From: Lophius americanus
Taxonomy: Eukaryota > Chordata > Actinopteri > Lophiiformes > Lophiidae
Assembly: GCA_037951165.1 (NCBI GenBank)
Contig: JBBDHG010000057.1
Span: 11,682,001 to 11,746,000 of the forward strand
DNA length: 64,000 bases
Direction of reading: 5' to 3'
Of this stretch, positions 1-13,643 are shown in pieces. The notes under the pieces are model-generated. The model was not told the DNA's origin, ran no database searches, and saw only the letters and a list, made by a program, of their open reading frames with translations. The position numbers were made by a program, and so were the translations under genes. The first letter of the stretch is position 1. Every line of letters begins with the position of its first letter.

Positions 1-1924
1 CTCTACTAAACTGCACAACGTAGTTAGATTGCCTTTAACATCTACAGCAGTAACACAGTCTTACACTTACACGCAGCAATAATAGTTTATTTTCAGTAAT
101 GTAAAACACAGAAAGGGTAAATGATTAATTCTGCTCTTGATTCTCAACTTACATTATCTGATCATACATACATATCATTACTTAAGTAATATTTGAATTC
201 AGGACTTTTCCTTGTATTTGAGTCATCAGTGTGATATTGGTACTTGAGTGAATAATCTGCGTATTTTATCGCCCACTGACATTCACTCAGGGATGAATAG
301 AAACCATTTTTTATGACTCCGGAGTCTAACCTCATATGATGGTTACGAATGTAACTCGTAAATCCCTATTTTTCACTTAAATCACAAAATCTTGTGGATT
401 TTTCCTGCATGTCAACTTATTTTATGGTTAGGGCTCTTATTTTCTAACTGTATGTACTACACCAACCAGCTCAACCCTCCTGATGGATTGGGTCACACGT
501 CGAACTCAAGTCTCGCGGGCCACTTACCACCCAGATACTACAGGTCCCAGAATGCTAAGCAATAGCCGGCACTTCAATCAAGAGCACAGAGCCCATCTCT
601 TCTCCCCCCTCCTCCGTTGTCAGATATAAGCGTTTATCCAGTGACTCTAATAAAGTGTTGACTAACCCTTTGTAGAGATGCTGAAGAGGATATGAATGAG
701 AACATTTTTTTTGAGATGCTAAATAATAAACATATTAGTAGTTCAGACGCAATATTACTTAATACAATGCTTCTTTTAATTAACTGGCGAGTTCATTCAT
801 TTCCTCCAGCTATTCAAACGTGTGTCAGTACAGTTGGGTTAAAAAAAACATGAAAACTCATGAAGTTGCTTAAATTGAATGTGAGATACACCTGTAGGCT
901 TAGTTTTCTGGGGAGCAGCTGTTCCTGACTGTATGGACAGATACTAACTGTCTACTTGGCAGAAGACAGAAACAGTAAAATAAGCCCAGCCATTTACAAA
1001 GGGTTATCTAAAGTTCTTTTTTTTATATTGTTCATTAAATATTACATTATTTAAGATGAAACTTGAAAAAATATAATTTTATGGCTATTATTGATGTGAT
1101 GTGAATACAAACTTTTGATTATGGGAAACACTGCTGATAGAGAGGGATACTTAAAAATCAGATATACTGCTCTGCTCTATTTGAAATTTATATATTTTCT
1201 ATTTCCTTGGTTTGCTCTGCATTCTATAAAATGAGTAAATAAAATAAGATTTAACATTGCCAATTTGAGTGCTACTTAGCCCCGATGTGGATTCAACTTT
1301 AATTTTTGCCACCTCTGTGAGTGAGTTTCAACCCCCAGATTAAAAAATGCCCATTACTTTTATCTCAGGGCCGAAAACACTCCAAAAAATTAAAAATTAA
1401 ATAACTGATTTCTTTTTTTCAATTATAGCCTTTTACATCTTAACAAACTTAATATGAATTCATATTCATGGAATCACTGTTTTCATTTTCTTTTATTATT
1501 ATCCTAAGACACTTAATCTTACAATATATGGCAATCATTGTTAATTTTTAAAAAGAGGTTTACATTCACTCTTCATATTTCTTATAAAGATTTTATCATA
1601 TCTTATTTTAAGACACATTCATAAGCTACAACATCTGCCCTCTTGCTGTTACAGTTGAAAGTTTATGATATGGTTCACAGAGCAATGGCAGTAAAGAAAC
1701 TCTTTGCAGGCCCTCCAAAAAAAAAGCATGCGTCAACCCATAATTTCAGAGCAATAAATAGTGAAATAGCATTTTGTGAAGGTTCTCAGCAACTTAACTT
1801 TCTTGAGTCTTAGGTCATTTTGAACTTAGCCTTAACTAATAGCTTTTTATTCCCGATTAAATAATGTTCAACGTCACCTCCATCACCTGTCAGTTATTTC
1901 TTCACTTCAAAATATTGTATTAGC

Positions 1925-2275
1925 TTCCACTTCTTCTTCATCTTCTTCATCATCCTCTTCTTTATTTCAGCTGTTCCCTCTGGGGAACACCCCAGCCGAT
2001 CATCTGTTTTCAACTAACCATGTCTTCTGCATTGTCTTTTGTCACAACAACCAACTGAATGTCCTCCCTCACCATATCCAGAAACCTCCACTTTGGTCCT
2101 CCCCTTTTTCTCCTGCCTCTGGCATCTCCATTTCCAGAATCCTTCTAAAAATAGATCAACTACGCCTCCTTTTCAAATGCAGCCTCTCCTACTAAGTCTG
2201 CCAGACGTCTTACTTGGGCTGTCCCTCTGATACGCTTGATTCCAATAATGTCCCTCCGGGGGTGACGTTCATCTG
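1925..2275 (-). mobile_element. LINE 3' end, ORF2 C-terminal remnant (copy 1, antisense)
   Basis: The reverse complement reads as a decayed C-terminus of a non-LTR retrotransposon polyprotein. It has an IRGTAQVRRLAD segment, a later basic stretch, a reading like FLDMV, and an end rich in gaagaa triplets (Lys/Glu). The same order of motifs occurs in plus orientation at 47640-48050. The frame is broken and the copy is 5'-truncated. The class is clear, but the exact family (RTE-like or related) is not assigned. Confidence 0.7.
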
Positions 2276-3848
2276 TCATGCCCAAATCTTTATATCAAAA
2301 TATGATATTAGAATTTTGAACCCAAAAACATGAACATTTGGGGTTATCATTAGTGATAGGGCTGACATGATCTTAGGACGAAGAGGGTTGAGTTCAACAA
2401 TTGAGAACACCATTACAAAAGTATTTTCTTAATTCTGCCAGGATTGCATTGTAGGGCGGGGTGAAAGAAAGAAGATAAAGTTATTCTTGACTGCTACCAG
2501 CAGCAGGACCAGCACCTTGGACAGTGCAAATCCATTGTGTAATTTTTGTAAAGATATTTCTTACTCCAATTATTAGACAAAAAAAATAATGAATCACAGC
2601 GCTCAAAAATTGTTGTTAAGGGAACTGCATAGTTCTACCATAAACTTCTACAGAGGACTAGCTACCTGAGACAGGATGCCTACACACTGCACGATAGCCA
2701 AGTGAACTGTTTCCTCTTCTAGACTACCGTCTTCCATTTTTTACTGTTAGGTCAATCAAAGGTTTTCAACAGTGTATTCTGCCCATGCACTCAGTTGGGG
2801 GATCTTTCTTTTCACCCACAGCCACTAAAGATCAGTATCTTCAGAGAGCTCTCATATCTTTGATCCTCAGAACGTAGAAACTCTGCTGCCTGCTTCAACT
2901 GGAGTGACCCTTTTTCACACCAGGTGTATTGGCTTTGTGACGGTGAACTTTGAACCCTTCGTGATGCATTTTACTGTTGTTGGAGTCACGCAGTAGAAAG
3001 TGCTGAGGTCTTCCTCATACCATTGGCTCCAATATTTTGGAGATGGCAGGACATGAATGACTTCCTCCATTTACAGCACCTCTTTCCATCTTCTCATCTC
3101 AACCATTGTCCTTGGCTTGGCCATAGCATTTCTTGCTGCCTCTTTCTGCCGAAGTGTCATGTCATCATGGGTTGGCATCTCTACGCAACAGCAAAGTTTG
3201 TTTGATGGTGTGCTCGCTCCAGGACTGCTCCTCCAGGAATGCACTTTGCCCATGATATAAAGGTTCTCTCGAGAAATGAAGATTACGAGCAGCATCTTAG
3301 ATATGCTGTGTAATATAGTAAGCAGCTTGAGAAGAAGCTTGGGAAAAACAGTCTTTCTATAGTCAGTGCTGAGCCAGCATCCTTTTTTCCCCTTCATTTT
3401 TTCATGATTTGTGTGGACAAATTTGAAGTTGCATTATCTGGAAGCTCAATTGTATTATCAATTGAAATAGTAATTTGACATTAATATGTTTGTAAGATAG
3501 TTTTATGATCTTAGTGCCTAAAATCTGATTCATTTCATCATTTTACTTTGCCCAGACTCTCTATTATGGACATGGACATTGAACAGATTTATCCATCCAA
3601 AGAAAACACACAGCAGTGGGCATGATCTCCTATCTATTTGTATTTACTTAGCTTTATTAAATTGCACACACACACACCCTAGCACACACTAGCACCAGGC
3701 TTACTGTTAAGTACAGTAGTGAAAAGGAGCAGGTGAGCATGTAATGGGGGAATAGAGGTGAGTCAGATCTGATACTCTGATGAACCCTGGCTTGTGGCAA
3801 ACAGAAACATCTGCACTGCAGATGTCCGTAAAGACAGTGGTGGCACAA

Positions 3849-3870
3849 ACACACACACACACACACACAC
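3849..3870. repeat. (AC)n microsatellite
   Basis: An uninterrupted AC dinucleotide run of about 11 units. A shorter CA run lies at 3665-3678. Confidence 0.95.
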
Positions 3871-4439
3871 TTAGGATATACCGGTACATCCCCAGCATTG
3901 TGATAAACATTTCTGTAAACCTATTACCTTTAGTATTCCTGCTATTTTATATGTCACTGACAGCAGAGACACCTGAGTAACAGCTGGTCTGGTTAAGATC
4001 ATGGCAGGGGTAAACACTGAAGGGGGGGTCATATGAACATCACCAATTCATACATCCGTATGTAATGCAGTAAACTCTGTCCACTCTATATCCAAAAAAA
4101 TAAACTAGACAGAGCTCAGTGAAATTCTATACGTTAACTAAGGTTTAAAAAAACTGTTTAATAAACTTTGAATATAAAAAGTCATGAAATGTATTTCTTC
4201 ATGATTAAATTAGTTTCTTTCAGTATTATTGTAATATTAATGTGGTCTCAATTAATATATAGCTGGGACATATATAATTTATGAGGGATGATTCAACCTA
4301 GTTACTTGGATTAAGTCCAAACTAATAAATTAGGGTTTAATCAAATTAGTTACTTTAAATAAGTCCAACATTATTTAAGAGTGGTGGTCTACTACTAGAA
4401 TTTCCCTAATAAATGCAGTTTGTCTAACCTTTGAAAATA

Positions 4440-4740
4440 AAGCTGGCCCAATAGAAATGCTTGGTGTTAAAATAAACCCATTTAAAGATGTGGATGTACT
4501 TTCCATGATTTAATTTAATCCTGCTGAAAGAATACCTGTTAACTGCAAGAAATGTGAAAACTAACAGAAAATGTAAGTCTCCAAACAGCTTCAAAGGTGA
4601 ACACAAAACAAGGTGCATAAAAGAGCAAACTCAATCATATCAGTTAATTCCAACTTCATTGAATCCAGTCAACATTAAGTTGTTGAATTTTATCTGAATC
4701 CTACATGCAATCAACTTAATCTTGCAGACATTCAATTATT
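4440..4740 (+). repeat. AT-rich dispersed repeat, copy A
   Basis: It shares an ordered series of segments with 9570-9830: cctgttaactgcaa, then aatgtgaa...taacagaaa, then aggtgaacacaaaac, then ttaagttgttgaattttat, then tgaatcct. The two copies are diverged and about 5.1 kb apart in the same orientation. This fits an old non-autonomous transposon family. No coding capacity was seen. Confidence 0.6.
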
Positions 4741-5460
4741 TCATAAAAAATGTAATGTAACTTCAAACGGATCTTTTTTTTTTTATCTGTTTTTTTGAGA
4801 GAGCTCAATGTGTGAAACTCAAATAAGGTTTTTCAATTTTTTTATATAAATTTTTAGCTACTTGAACCTAAGGCCTTTCCCATAATTTTGCGCACATTTA
4901 CCTTTTGATAGGGGATAGATTCAATTTGCAAGAATCAACTTCTGGTCCCTGAGTTTTGTCTAAGTGTAATGAAGACTGGACACATAGACAAACATTAGCA
5001 TATGCTAACAGGTTTCAGTATGCTGAGAGGAATTATTTTATAATCCATTTCATCACAACTCAATTGACATTTATCTCAATATTAATAAGTTCAATCAACT
5101 GTCTGCTGAGTTTAAACTCCAGACTGCCTGTCCTCTCCACATCTCTCATCTTGATGAGGCATGGACTCTCTGTTGTGTCTTCTGTGATCAGATACAGCTT
5201 GAATCAGCGCTGCAAACGGATTGGATACAAGTCTGTTCCTGCTTTAATTAATTATCATGCATGAATTGCAAGATGGCTTATCAGGGTCTCTTTTATCAAC
5301 TTTTTGTGTAGTTGAGACAAGAGCAGATATTTGTTGTGTCTGAGTTCTCTGTCAGCAAACTTCGATTATTGATGTCTGTGTGGAATCTTAAATGTACTAT
5401 ATCCGTTTCCAAATCGTAGTAATCGCTAGCTAATCTCTCAATGCCATTTTTTCCTCTTTC

Positions 5461-6253
5461 TTAAAGATGCAGTGTGTAAATTTAGTGGCATCTAGCTGTA
5501 AAGTTAAAGATTGCAACTTAAAATTAAACCTCAGCTCACTTCTACCTTTCCACAAATCTTGTTTCAAAATGATGTCCTCTATTGCTTTTTCAATGGATGA
5601 GTTTCCTTTAGATAGATTTATTAATAAAATTCTATTTAGCTATTTATTCTTTAAATTCATAGGGTCAAAGTTTAGATATTACACAACTAATATTGTGGTA
5701 GTGTCTGTTATGGCAGCTTGGATAAACTTGTTACTTAGCAAAATAAAACCAATGTTTAATACAAAAAAAAAAACTGACTTATCGAATCATTGAGAGGTAA
5801 ACTGGTGAAGTTTGTGCGGTCTATCTGAGGAATTCCAATTGGTCACCCCCAGAGGTTACTGTGCGGACCTGAACATTTACATCTCAACAATTTCTTGATT
5901 TGGGTCTTCCTATTTCCTTTGGCGTTCAGTAAGTGAAAGATATGATTCTCTGTTTGTCAAAGCACAAAACAGTTTTCGAGGAAAACGGTATTCATCCTTC
6001 ATTATATATATGTTGGTTTTTAGAGCTAAAACATTTCTTCATCGTCCTTCTCCCACTTTAAGGAGAAAAGTCCTCTCTGTGCCCAATTTTTCTTTTCTAG
6101 GCTCCTAAAACGACTCCCTCTGGAGATGAAAGAGCCTTTCCCCAAAAAATTGTCTTACAAATTTTTTTTCAGTTGATGAAAAATCATAATTACAAATATT
6201 ATATGACATTTATTCACGGAGATACCCCTTAATTTTACCGACTGCACCTTTAA
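5461..6253. mobile_element. Full-length TTAA-ended MITE-like DNA element (793 bp)
   Basis: The left end TTAAAGATGCAGTGTGTAAA and the reverse complement of the right end (TTAAAGGTGCAGTCGGTAAA) match at all but three of 20 positions. Both outer ends are TTAA, the target duplicated by piggyBac-type elements. The inside has no transposase frame. Similar TTAAAGGTGCAGTGTGTAA-ended elements are common in percomorph fish. A second left end of the family lies at 53646. Confidence 0.75.
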
Positions 6254-7384
6254 ATCTACTAATTAAGATGATTTCATGACTGAACTCAGACTCATACCCA
6301 CCGGTTCCTGTAACAGATAGACAAATTTGAAAACTTACACATACTGTGAACAACAATCCCAGGGGAGAGACGCATGTTTACAGTGCGAGACTGAGGACAG
6401 ATGGTGCAGTGGAAGGAGGATTCCATTGCTTGGCAGGTAGCTAATGTTTCACCTTTGACCCTGTTTACCACTGTTGGCATGCTGCCTCCTCCTTGGCCTT
6501 ATTAATGTGTTTCCTGCATGTCCTGCTATTCCAGAGCTGTCACCAGCAAAGAAGTGTGGGAGTGAAGGAGAGTGTATGCATCTCCATGTGTGTTCACGTC
6601 TTTTGCTTATTTAAGGCTGAATCACCTGACACCTGCGCTCACACATACATCTGTGTGCTCACAGATATATCAAAAATCCCTTCCCATGCGTACTAGTCTC
6701 TGACATGTTCATCGTGTTAGTATTGGTGGACAGGGGCGGCTGATGATCTCTCAGGGTAGTGACAGACAGAATGGGCTGTCTGGAACGCTGTCATTCAGAC
6801 TGGGTCAGGGCCCGTCCAATTGATCCAGCCCAGCTGTCACATCCAATGAGCGACGCCAGACTAAGGAGCAGAGGGCCGGTTTCAGCTGCCGGCCTTTATG
6901 GATGATGTATAATGTAAGAGTGGTGTTTAGGTTATAAGCTACCTGGCAGGAGACATTCTGTTTGCTGTGGCTCTATGAAACAGCATACATATTTATTGAA
7001 TTTATTCATGCTTTGCTGTTAAGTGCCTAGGCACAAGCGGTTTGAAGTCCCAATGACAGGAAAATCATTTTTTTATCTGATCAACTACACAAAGAAATAA
7101 CCTGCCCACACTATCTGGTTCATTTGACTTAACTCAAGTCTCAGTTTCTAGAATTTATTCTATTGTTATTATGTGTTGAAGGGGATTCTATAGTAACAAT
7201 TAGATCGAAATGAATCTATCGACAATCAATCTACAAGGCATAAAGGCATACAATTTTCCTGAAGGAAAATATTAATCTATTAAGACAATAGAGTATTAAT
7301 AATATGAAATAATGAAGTGCATAGGAAATAAACTGTTTGCAGCTGAGTATGGAGTCGCTGGCTCAAGAATCAGCCAAGTTTCTT

Positions 7385-7690
7385 GGTCAGATAATAGTTG
7401 ACAGTCCCCTCTAGGTTGTGGGAATATAATTGTCTTGGTGTCTTGTTCTCCAGTGATGAATCGGTCGTTTGTGATTAAGAGAGAGCTAGGGCGTGATGTA
7501 AAGTTCTCAATATACCACATGATCTACATTCCAACCCTCACCCTCATGGTCATGACCTCTGGGTAAGGACCAAAGGAATTAGGTCACAGATACCAGGCTC
7601 TGAAATGAGCTTCCTTCGTAGGGGAGCTGGGCTCACACTTAGAGATAAGATGAGGAGCTCGTAGCGGTGCCACTAATCATTTGCATATCT
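7385..7690 (+). mobile_element. LINE ORF2 fragment, post-RT region
   Basis: Broken frames read as SFVIKRELGRDVKFSIYHM, IYIPTLT, then MSFLRRGAG.LTLRDKMRSS. These match the region after the reverse-transcriptase core in a LINE family very common in fish. It is truncated at both ends with frameshifts. Related copies lie at 24000, 36240, 41190 and 53815. Confidence 0.65.
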
Positions 7691-8054
7691 TTACAAATAA
7701 AGATACTGTAATTTGCTAATGCACGTGATAATGTATCCAATAATATTCAATGTAATATAATGTCTGGAAAATGATGATGAGAGGTAATATTGTAAATGAT
7801 GAAGAATTAACGATACACAAAATATAGGTATTTTTGTTTTATTGTATCAGATTCTGATGTTTAAGCTTTCCTTTCTGCAGGAGGGGGAGGAGTTGGACTG
7901 ATAGTAGTTAGTGGTTTTAGGACTTCCTGTATCATTCTGTGGTGGTCTCAGTCTTCTAGTGACGATGGTCAAGACTTCAGTTTGGTACGCATAGAGCAAG
8001 AGGCATTGTCGGTAATACTAAGTAGATTCCTCAGCATCCTCCTCTCTGACAGCT

Positions 8055-8180
8055 CCACTAACGACTTCCAGGACCCTCATCACTTAACAGGACACTGGAT
8101 GACATCTACTCGACCCTTCAAGGCCACAGTAGATTATTTCGATAGGAACGGGTGAGCCGATGTGTAATATAAGTTGCAAA
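8055..8180 (+). repeat. Unassigned dispersed repeat, copy A
   Basis: It shares cctcatcactt.acaggata/cactg, then gccatc/gacatct, then aaggccac.gtagatt, then gatgtgtaatata with 28225-28320, in the same orientation. The family is not recognised. The likely source is a DNA transposon or a retroposon. Confidence 0.6.
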
Positions 8181-9569
8181 CTGTAACTAGGGTGCTAGAT
8201 GCGACTAAATTTTACACTAATAAACATATTTTAATTGTTCATTCATTGATGGTTAATTATGGTTACTAGGCGATCAGTTTGATTTAAATTGATTGAATTG
8301 ATTAAATTAAAGGGGACTTCTGGGTCTTACTAAATGAACTTTACTGAATGCCTTTCTATGTAGTGCAATTTCATGTTTTTTCTCTTACATGAAAAGTCAG
8401 GGGATCATTGTTCATGCAAGAGCTACGCTATATCTGCATCTTTTATTTATGCTGGAATTTGCTTTAAAGGAATTAAATGAAATCAGAATTATGTTACTGA
8501 TTAACAGAAAAATTCTACCAATGTAATGAGCAATTCAGATCATGGCAAGGCTATGGATGACCATGATGTGTTCAGTCCGCTATTAACATACGCTGTGATG
8601 GTCAGATGGGACACATGCTTCATAAACTTCATAAACCGATCATCCAAGAATATGTTTCAGCCCAGATACACCTCAGAAAAAACTGAAGGGAGGTCATGGT
8701 CCACAATTCTAATTTAAGAGTTTATGAGAGAGTTGGCACCAAATATCTGGCAGCAGTTACTCAGCTCCCAGATGGGGGTTAAGATAATTGTGTTTTATGG
8801 ATTTGCCAAGCTGCTTCAGCCACCAGCCTGAGGTTATTGATGGTATTCCCCAATATTCACCATTCGTTATACCCTTATTGAGAGACTGCCCTGTTGACCC
8901 AGTGTTTGGACAGCCTTTTAGTTGGCTCTCTCCCGGCTAGCAGAGGACATTTTCCGGTACCCATTGTTTGATGATGTATGGGCTGCTGTTTGTGCTGAAT
9001 CCACCTTTCAAATGCTTTATTCAGCTTGCTGAATTGATGATGTGAATTTAGCCAGATATTCACTGTGGTCGTCTAATGCTACAGTCTTCAATTAAAGATA
9101 AAATGTAATCAGCTTGCTTTTAAATTGTTCAGAACTTACAATCACATTTTCAAATCCAGCAAAGGGTCAGAAAACCACATATAGTATTATTTACACTTAT
9201 ATTAGTGGAAAAACTCTTCAAACACATTGTCTTGTGCTTTCAATGTGAGAGACACACAACATTGCCTCTCAAGACAAATAATAACAAAAACTTGTTTTAC
9301 ATTATCTTTTCATCCTTTTGAATTTCATCCTTTTGATGAACTATTTGAATGAACTTAAGAGATCTTGTAAATTATTTTCATGTGATTAAATAGGTTCTTT
9401 CAGCAATTATGTTGGTCTATCCTAATTTACTTGGGTTTGGTTGATATCATTTTTTACAGTTGATTGAACTTGCTCACTTTAATTAGGTCAGTCTATGTAT
9501 GATTAGGGTTAGTCCAACTAATTGGAGTTTATCTTACCTAAATATGTGTGCCAAACAGACTTTTTCAGG

Positions 9570-9830
9570 GCTGAAATAAATCCCATTTGATCATGCAGAT
9601 ACTTAACTGATTTTATTAAGTTAATCCAAATAATTCCTGTTGACTGCAAACAATGTGAACAGTAACAGAAATTGAATTAATTTAATTGAATTAATTAAAT
9701 TTTAATTGCATCAAGGGTGAACAGAAAACCAGAAAAAAGTTCTTTGCATCATTTGAGTGAACCTGATTGGGTCTGCAAAGGTTAAGTTGTAGAATTTTGT
9801 GCAAAATATCACCTAAATCCTGAACGATAC
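9570..9830 (+). repeat. AT-rich dispersed repeat, copy B
   Basis: This is the diverged partner of 4440-4740, with the same order of conserved segments. It also contains a local aattaattaa run near 9675-9705. Confidence 0.6.
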
Positions 9831-10485
9831 ATTTTATTTTGAATTAATTACTTATTTTTATGAAACAGCTTATCCTGTTCTGGGTTGCGGAGAGCGGGAG
9901 CTAAACCGAGCAGACAATGAGCCACCATAATCTTATTAAGAATACATGTTAAATTCAAGTAAACGTAACTCATTCGAGAGATTAAACAACATACATGAGT
10001 CATGTAGTTCCCCGTTTAGATGCATATGAATTAGTCTCTTTCTTGGTTTCAATGAAAGTTGGGAATATAAGTCTTATACTTCCTTTACATTCAAGCCACA
10101 AATGTAAAAGAAGAATAAATGTAGAATGTATCTGTAATGTATAATAAAGAAGCAAACCAAAACATTAATGCATACATTCTTCAGTACTCAAAAGCGGAAA
10201 TGCTATTTTTATGAACCAGATCAAACACATTACTTAAATATGCAAATAGCTTATAGTTGTATTTATTAAATATGCCCAACATGATTTTGATGCATGTTAT
10301 GTACTCAAAGGATAAATTGGAATGGAAATTTAATTCAATATGTGTCCGCATCAAGGTGTGATTCTGCCCATTCTCTTGAATGCCTTTTACGTTCCCTCTG
10401 ATTGGACATTGTCTAATGCTCGATTCCATTTCATTAAGCCAGGCTCAAAGGACTCTTGGTGACTGGGAGAAAACGTGGGGAAGTT

Positions 10486-10510
10486 TCATTCATTCATTCA
10501 TTCATTCATT
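10486..10510. repeat. (CATT)n microsatellite
   Basis: About six uninterrupted CATT units. Confidence 0.95.
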
Positions 10511-11429
10511 GGATATTTCTTTCTGGGAGACCTCTTAATTCAGATCACTTGTTACCATATGCATGACTAAGCAGGACAATTGGGAACAAAGTCAGATCTA
10601 AACATGTATTTATTTATGTTCCGAAAAAATTAAAAAACATTGTCCTTCATTTAATATACTAAAATAATCCTTATAGAATAACTCAGCAGTCTTTTGTATT
10701 TACCTACGGTAAAATTTTGCTAACTGTGACTTAAAATTTACCACTTCACCCACATTTTAAATCTAACTTGAGAAGAAATTGAAACAAATCTCACTTATTT
10801 TATTGATTTAGTTAAAAAATAGTTAAAAAAAAAAGATTCAGTGTCTCCTCTTGGATAGACTCTTAGTTGCACATGCTATAGACTTAAATATAACATCCGG
10901 TAGAAATATTTCCACAGCTTTTGGGACATTTCTGTAGCATTACCTCCCCTGTGCTCTTGCGGACCACACTGAGAGAGCCGTCAAACAAAGCCACCGCTAT
11001 CTGATAGCAGGCACACTGACCTTCTCCTCCTCATATCTGATGGGGTTCTTATCTGCCAGGTAAATGTCAGAAATACCATTCCCTGAGCATAAAAACTCTG
11101 GCAGAATAGTCAACTTTTCCTCTCGACCCCTTGCCAACAACAGAGTTCCCAGTGAGACACAGGCAATACTGCAGCTGTCAAGCTGATTCCTAATATTTAG
11201 AGTAGAATAGGGAAACAACTAGCACACAAAAACCTGGTTTTCATTTTATATCACTGATTTAAATTTTGAACTAATATTTTACAATAATTTTGCAATATGC
11301 ACTCTTAACTATTGGACAGAGACATGTCATATTCAGAAGTTTCCTGATGACTCTGCTGTAGTTTGGTGTGTCTATCAGGGTGTGGGGTAGCGGAAAGTGC
11401 TAGGAAACTGTCACATGGTGTGAGCAGAA

Positions 11430-11431
<2 letters not shown>

Positions 11432-11486
<55 letters not shown>
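11432..11486. repeat. (AT)n microsatellite
   Basis: About 27 uninterrupted AT units, followed by an imperfect AT stretch. Confidence 0.97.
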
Positions 11487-11493
<7 letters not shown>

Positions 11494-12242
11494 AATATAT
11501 TGTACATTTATTGTGACGCATTGTGGTATGTGTGCTGGGCGTAGTCACAGACGCTGAGTCAGCTGTCATTTTGAATGCCCACCACTACTTCCTGGAAGCC
11601 TGATCATCCACTTACATGTTTCAGGGAGGAGGCAAATTTACCAATGCAACTACACAGTTGCAGTTAATGTTTTTTTACCCACAGTACATGGGCCATAGCC
11701 TCAGTGCTGCAGCATACTCCAGCGGCATTATTGCTAGTTTGAGACAGTTGCATTTGATCTGCATAGCAGAATGGCTGCTCATACATTCCACTCTGATGGC
11801 CTAGGGACCAATGAATAAGGTCATGACTGAGTTAAAGAGAAAAAAATGGAGACAAATTGTTTATGCATGTTAAAGAATCGGTATTCTTGCGTAACAATGA
11901 GTTGAGTGTGGAAAAAGAGTTCCCTGAAGGCAGCAAACAAGAATTGACTGACTAATGCATTTTGAATAAGAAGTGCTACTGACAGTTTGAGACACATCTC
12001 AGGGGAAAACATTGAGTAATTCCCAGAATTGCAAGAAAATATGTTCTTTGGTAAATATGGGTTTTGGGATGGGGGTTTTTCTGTCTCGTGTAAGTGTAGA
12101 GAGGTTGTTTTAGTGATATGGATTATGATGTGGTTCTGGGGTTATGGAAAGGGATCAGCAATGGTCTTTGATGAAAGAAATTACAATTAAAATACAGATT
12201 GCAATTTAACTTATTGCACAAACCTACCTCAATTTGCCTGGG

Positions 12243-12375
12243 GAGGCCTGCTGCTCAGGAGGTATAGTGGTTGTCCCTGAATCAGAAGGTCAGCGGCTCA
12301 ATCCCCAGAATGTCCCTGCTGTCATCATAGTGTATGATCCTTGAGCAAGACCCTGATCCCCATAACATTACCACT
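12243..12375 (+). mobile_element. tRNA-derived SINE remnant (sense)
   Basis: A-box-like gctcaggaggtatagtgg is followed about 35 nt later by B-box-like gcggctcaatccc. Then comes the teleost SINE body reading like ctgctgtcatcat ... ccttgagcaagaccctga. The polymerase III promoter boxes are recognisable but diverged. Confidence 0.7.
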
Positions 12376-12584
12376 ACAATAAAGAAAACAAATCTAATTA
12401 GCATTGTGATCTGAAATCAAACCTGAGTTATATTAAGGAAACAGCACTGATTGGTTTTCAATGTGTTTTCAGGATCCTTAATTGTAAAACTCTGTTGAAA
12501 TTGAAATAGAAAGACATGAACATCAGCACTCAGCATTAGCACTTTGAGATTTGATCCAAATGTAAAGTGCATAATTAATTAAAT

Positions 12585-12585
<1 letters not shown>

Positions 12586-12636
<51 letters not shown>
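12586..12636. repeat. (TTA)n microsatellite
   Basis: About 17 uninterrupted TTA units. Confidence 0.97.
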
Positions 12637-12899
12637 CTTTGGAAGATTAAGCTTAATAACTTTTCTCTATTGATGCTACTTTCCTGTATTTTATTTTAAA
12701 AAATGTCTGAGAAGTCTTATGGAGGCTATTCATTATTAGCTGTTTATAAAATGGCATAATGAAATAACCTAGGGGTACATTTAGGTACTACAGTATGTAG
12801 TACCTAAATGTAGTTAGATTTGTTTTTCCTCTTTAATTTATACGAAGAAATGCTTTATTCACATTGAATAAACAATTTTTTGCTATGGTCAGAATAAAG

Positions 12900-12920
12900 C
12901 TACAAACAGAGAAACACTCT
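12900..12920 (+). repeat. 21-bp direct repeat, left copy
   Basis: This is an exact 21-base match to 13644-13664 with core acaaacagagaaacac. The sequence between and around them is not otherwise repeated by eye. Confidence 0.8.
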
Positions 12921-13643
12921 TGCGGGGTGATGCAGAAGGTACAGTGGGTGTACCTTAAATAATCGTACCGGTGGAGCGTCAAATACTTGCGATTGTATTG
13001 AGAAATAGAGGTCTTTTCAGGAAATCCTATAGATAAAAGTTTGATAAAAATGCGTGTAGTTGATATTCCAACAATTCATTGATACACTGGTCTCTGTGTG
13101 CAAAAGTTATGTACTACAAGCCCAAGGAAAAAAGGTTGATCATGGTCAGGGGACCTGTTCAGATGTTAAAATGTGTTTTGGGCAATCAAATTTCAAGCAG
13201 ACAAGGAGACACATCGCATTTACATGTATTTTTGTCTATCATGTCTCTTTGAATGTTTCCAGCTGGTCACAGTTTTCGTTACTTCCAACGTCATTTCCAC
13301 TACATAGTTAGCAGTCATGTCAGTCAAGCGCCTGATTTGGTTAGCTGGCTAGCACGGGATACTAACACGTGTAAGATGTTTGAAGAGCTGATATACATGT
13401 ACCGACTATTTCAACTGTTAAGAATGACAGGACAAAGTAATATGCGACTTCTCATGTCTACTCTGTCTCTCTCTTAAGAGCTGGGCGCCTCAACCAAAAC
13501 AACCACCAAGTCCAGTGCTGATGACATATTTTCCCCATATGTCCTTGTTGGTGATGCGTCAGCACAAAAGGTTTACATTACAAAAGATATGTGGTCAAAT
13601 GCGTCCAAGGACACCTCGGCAGGTGATTAGGGTGATCGGATCT

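Noticed and set aside
3071..3397. 108-codon minus-strand open frame
   Set aside because: It has some protein-like charge pattern but no recognised domain, no splice context and no partner exons.
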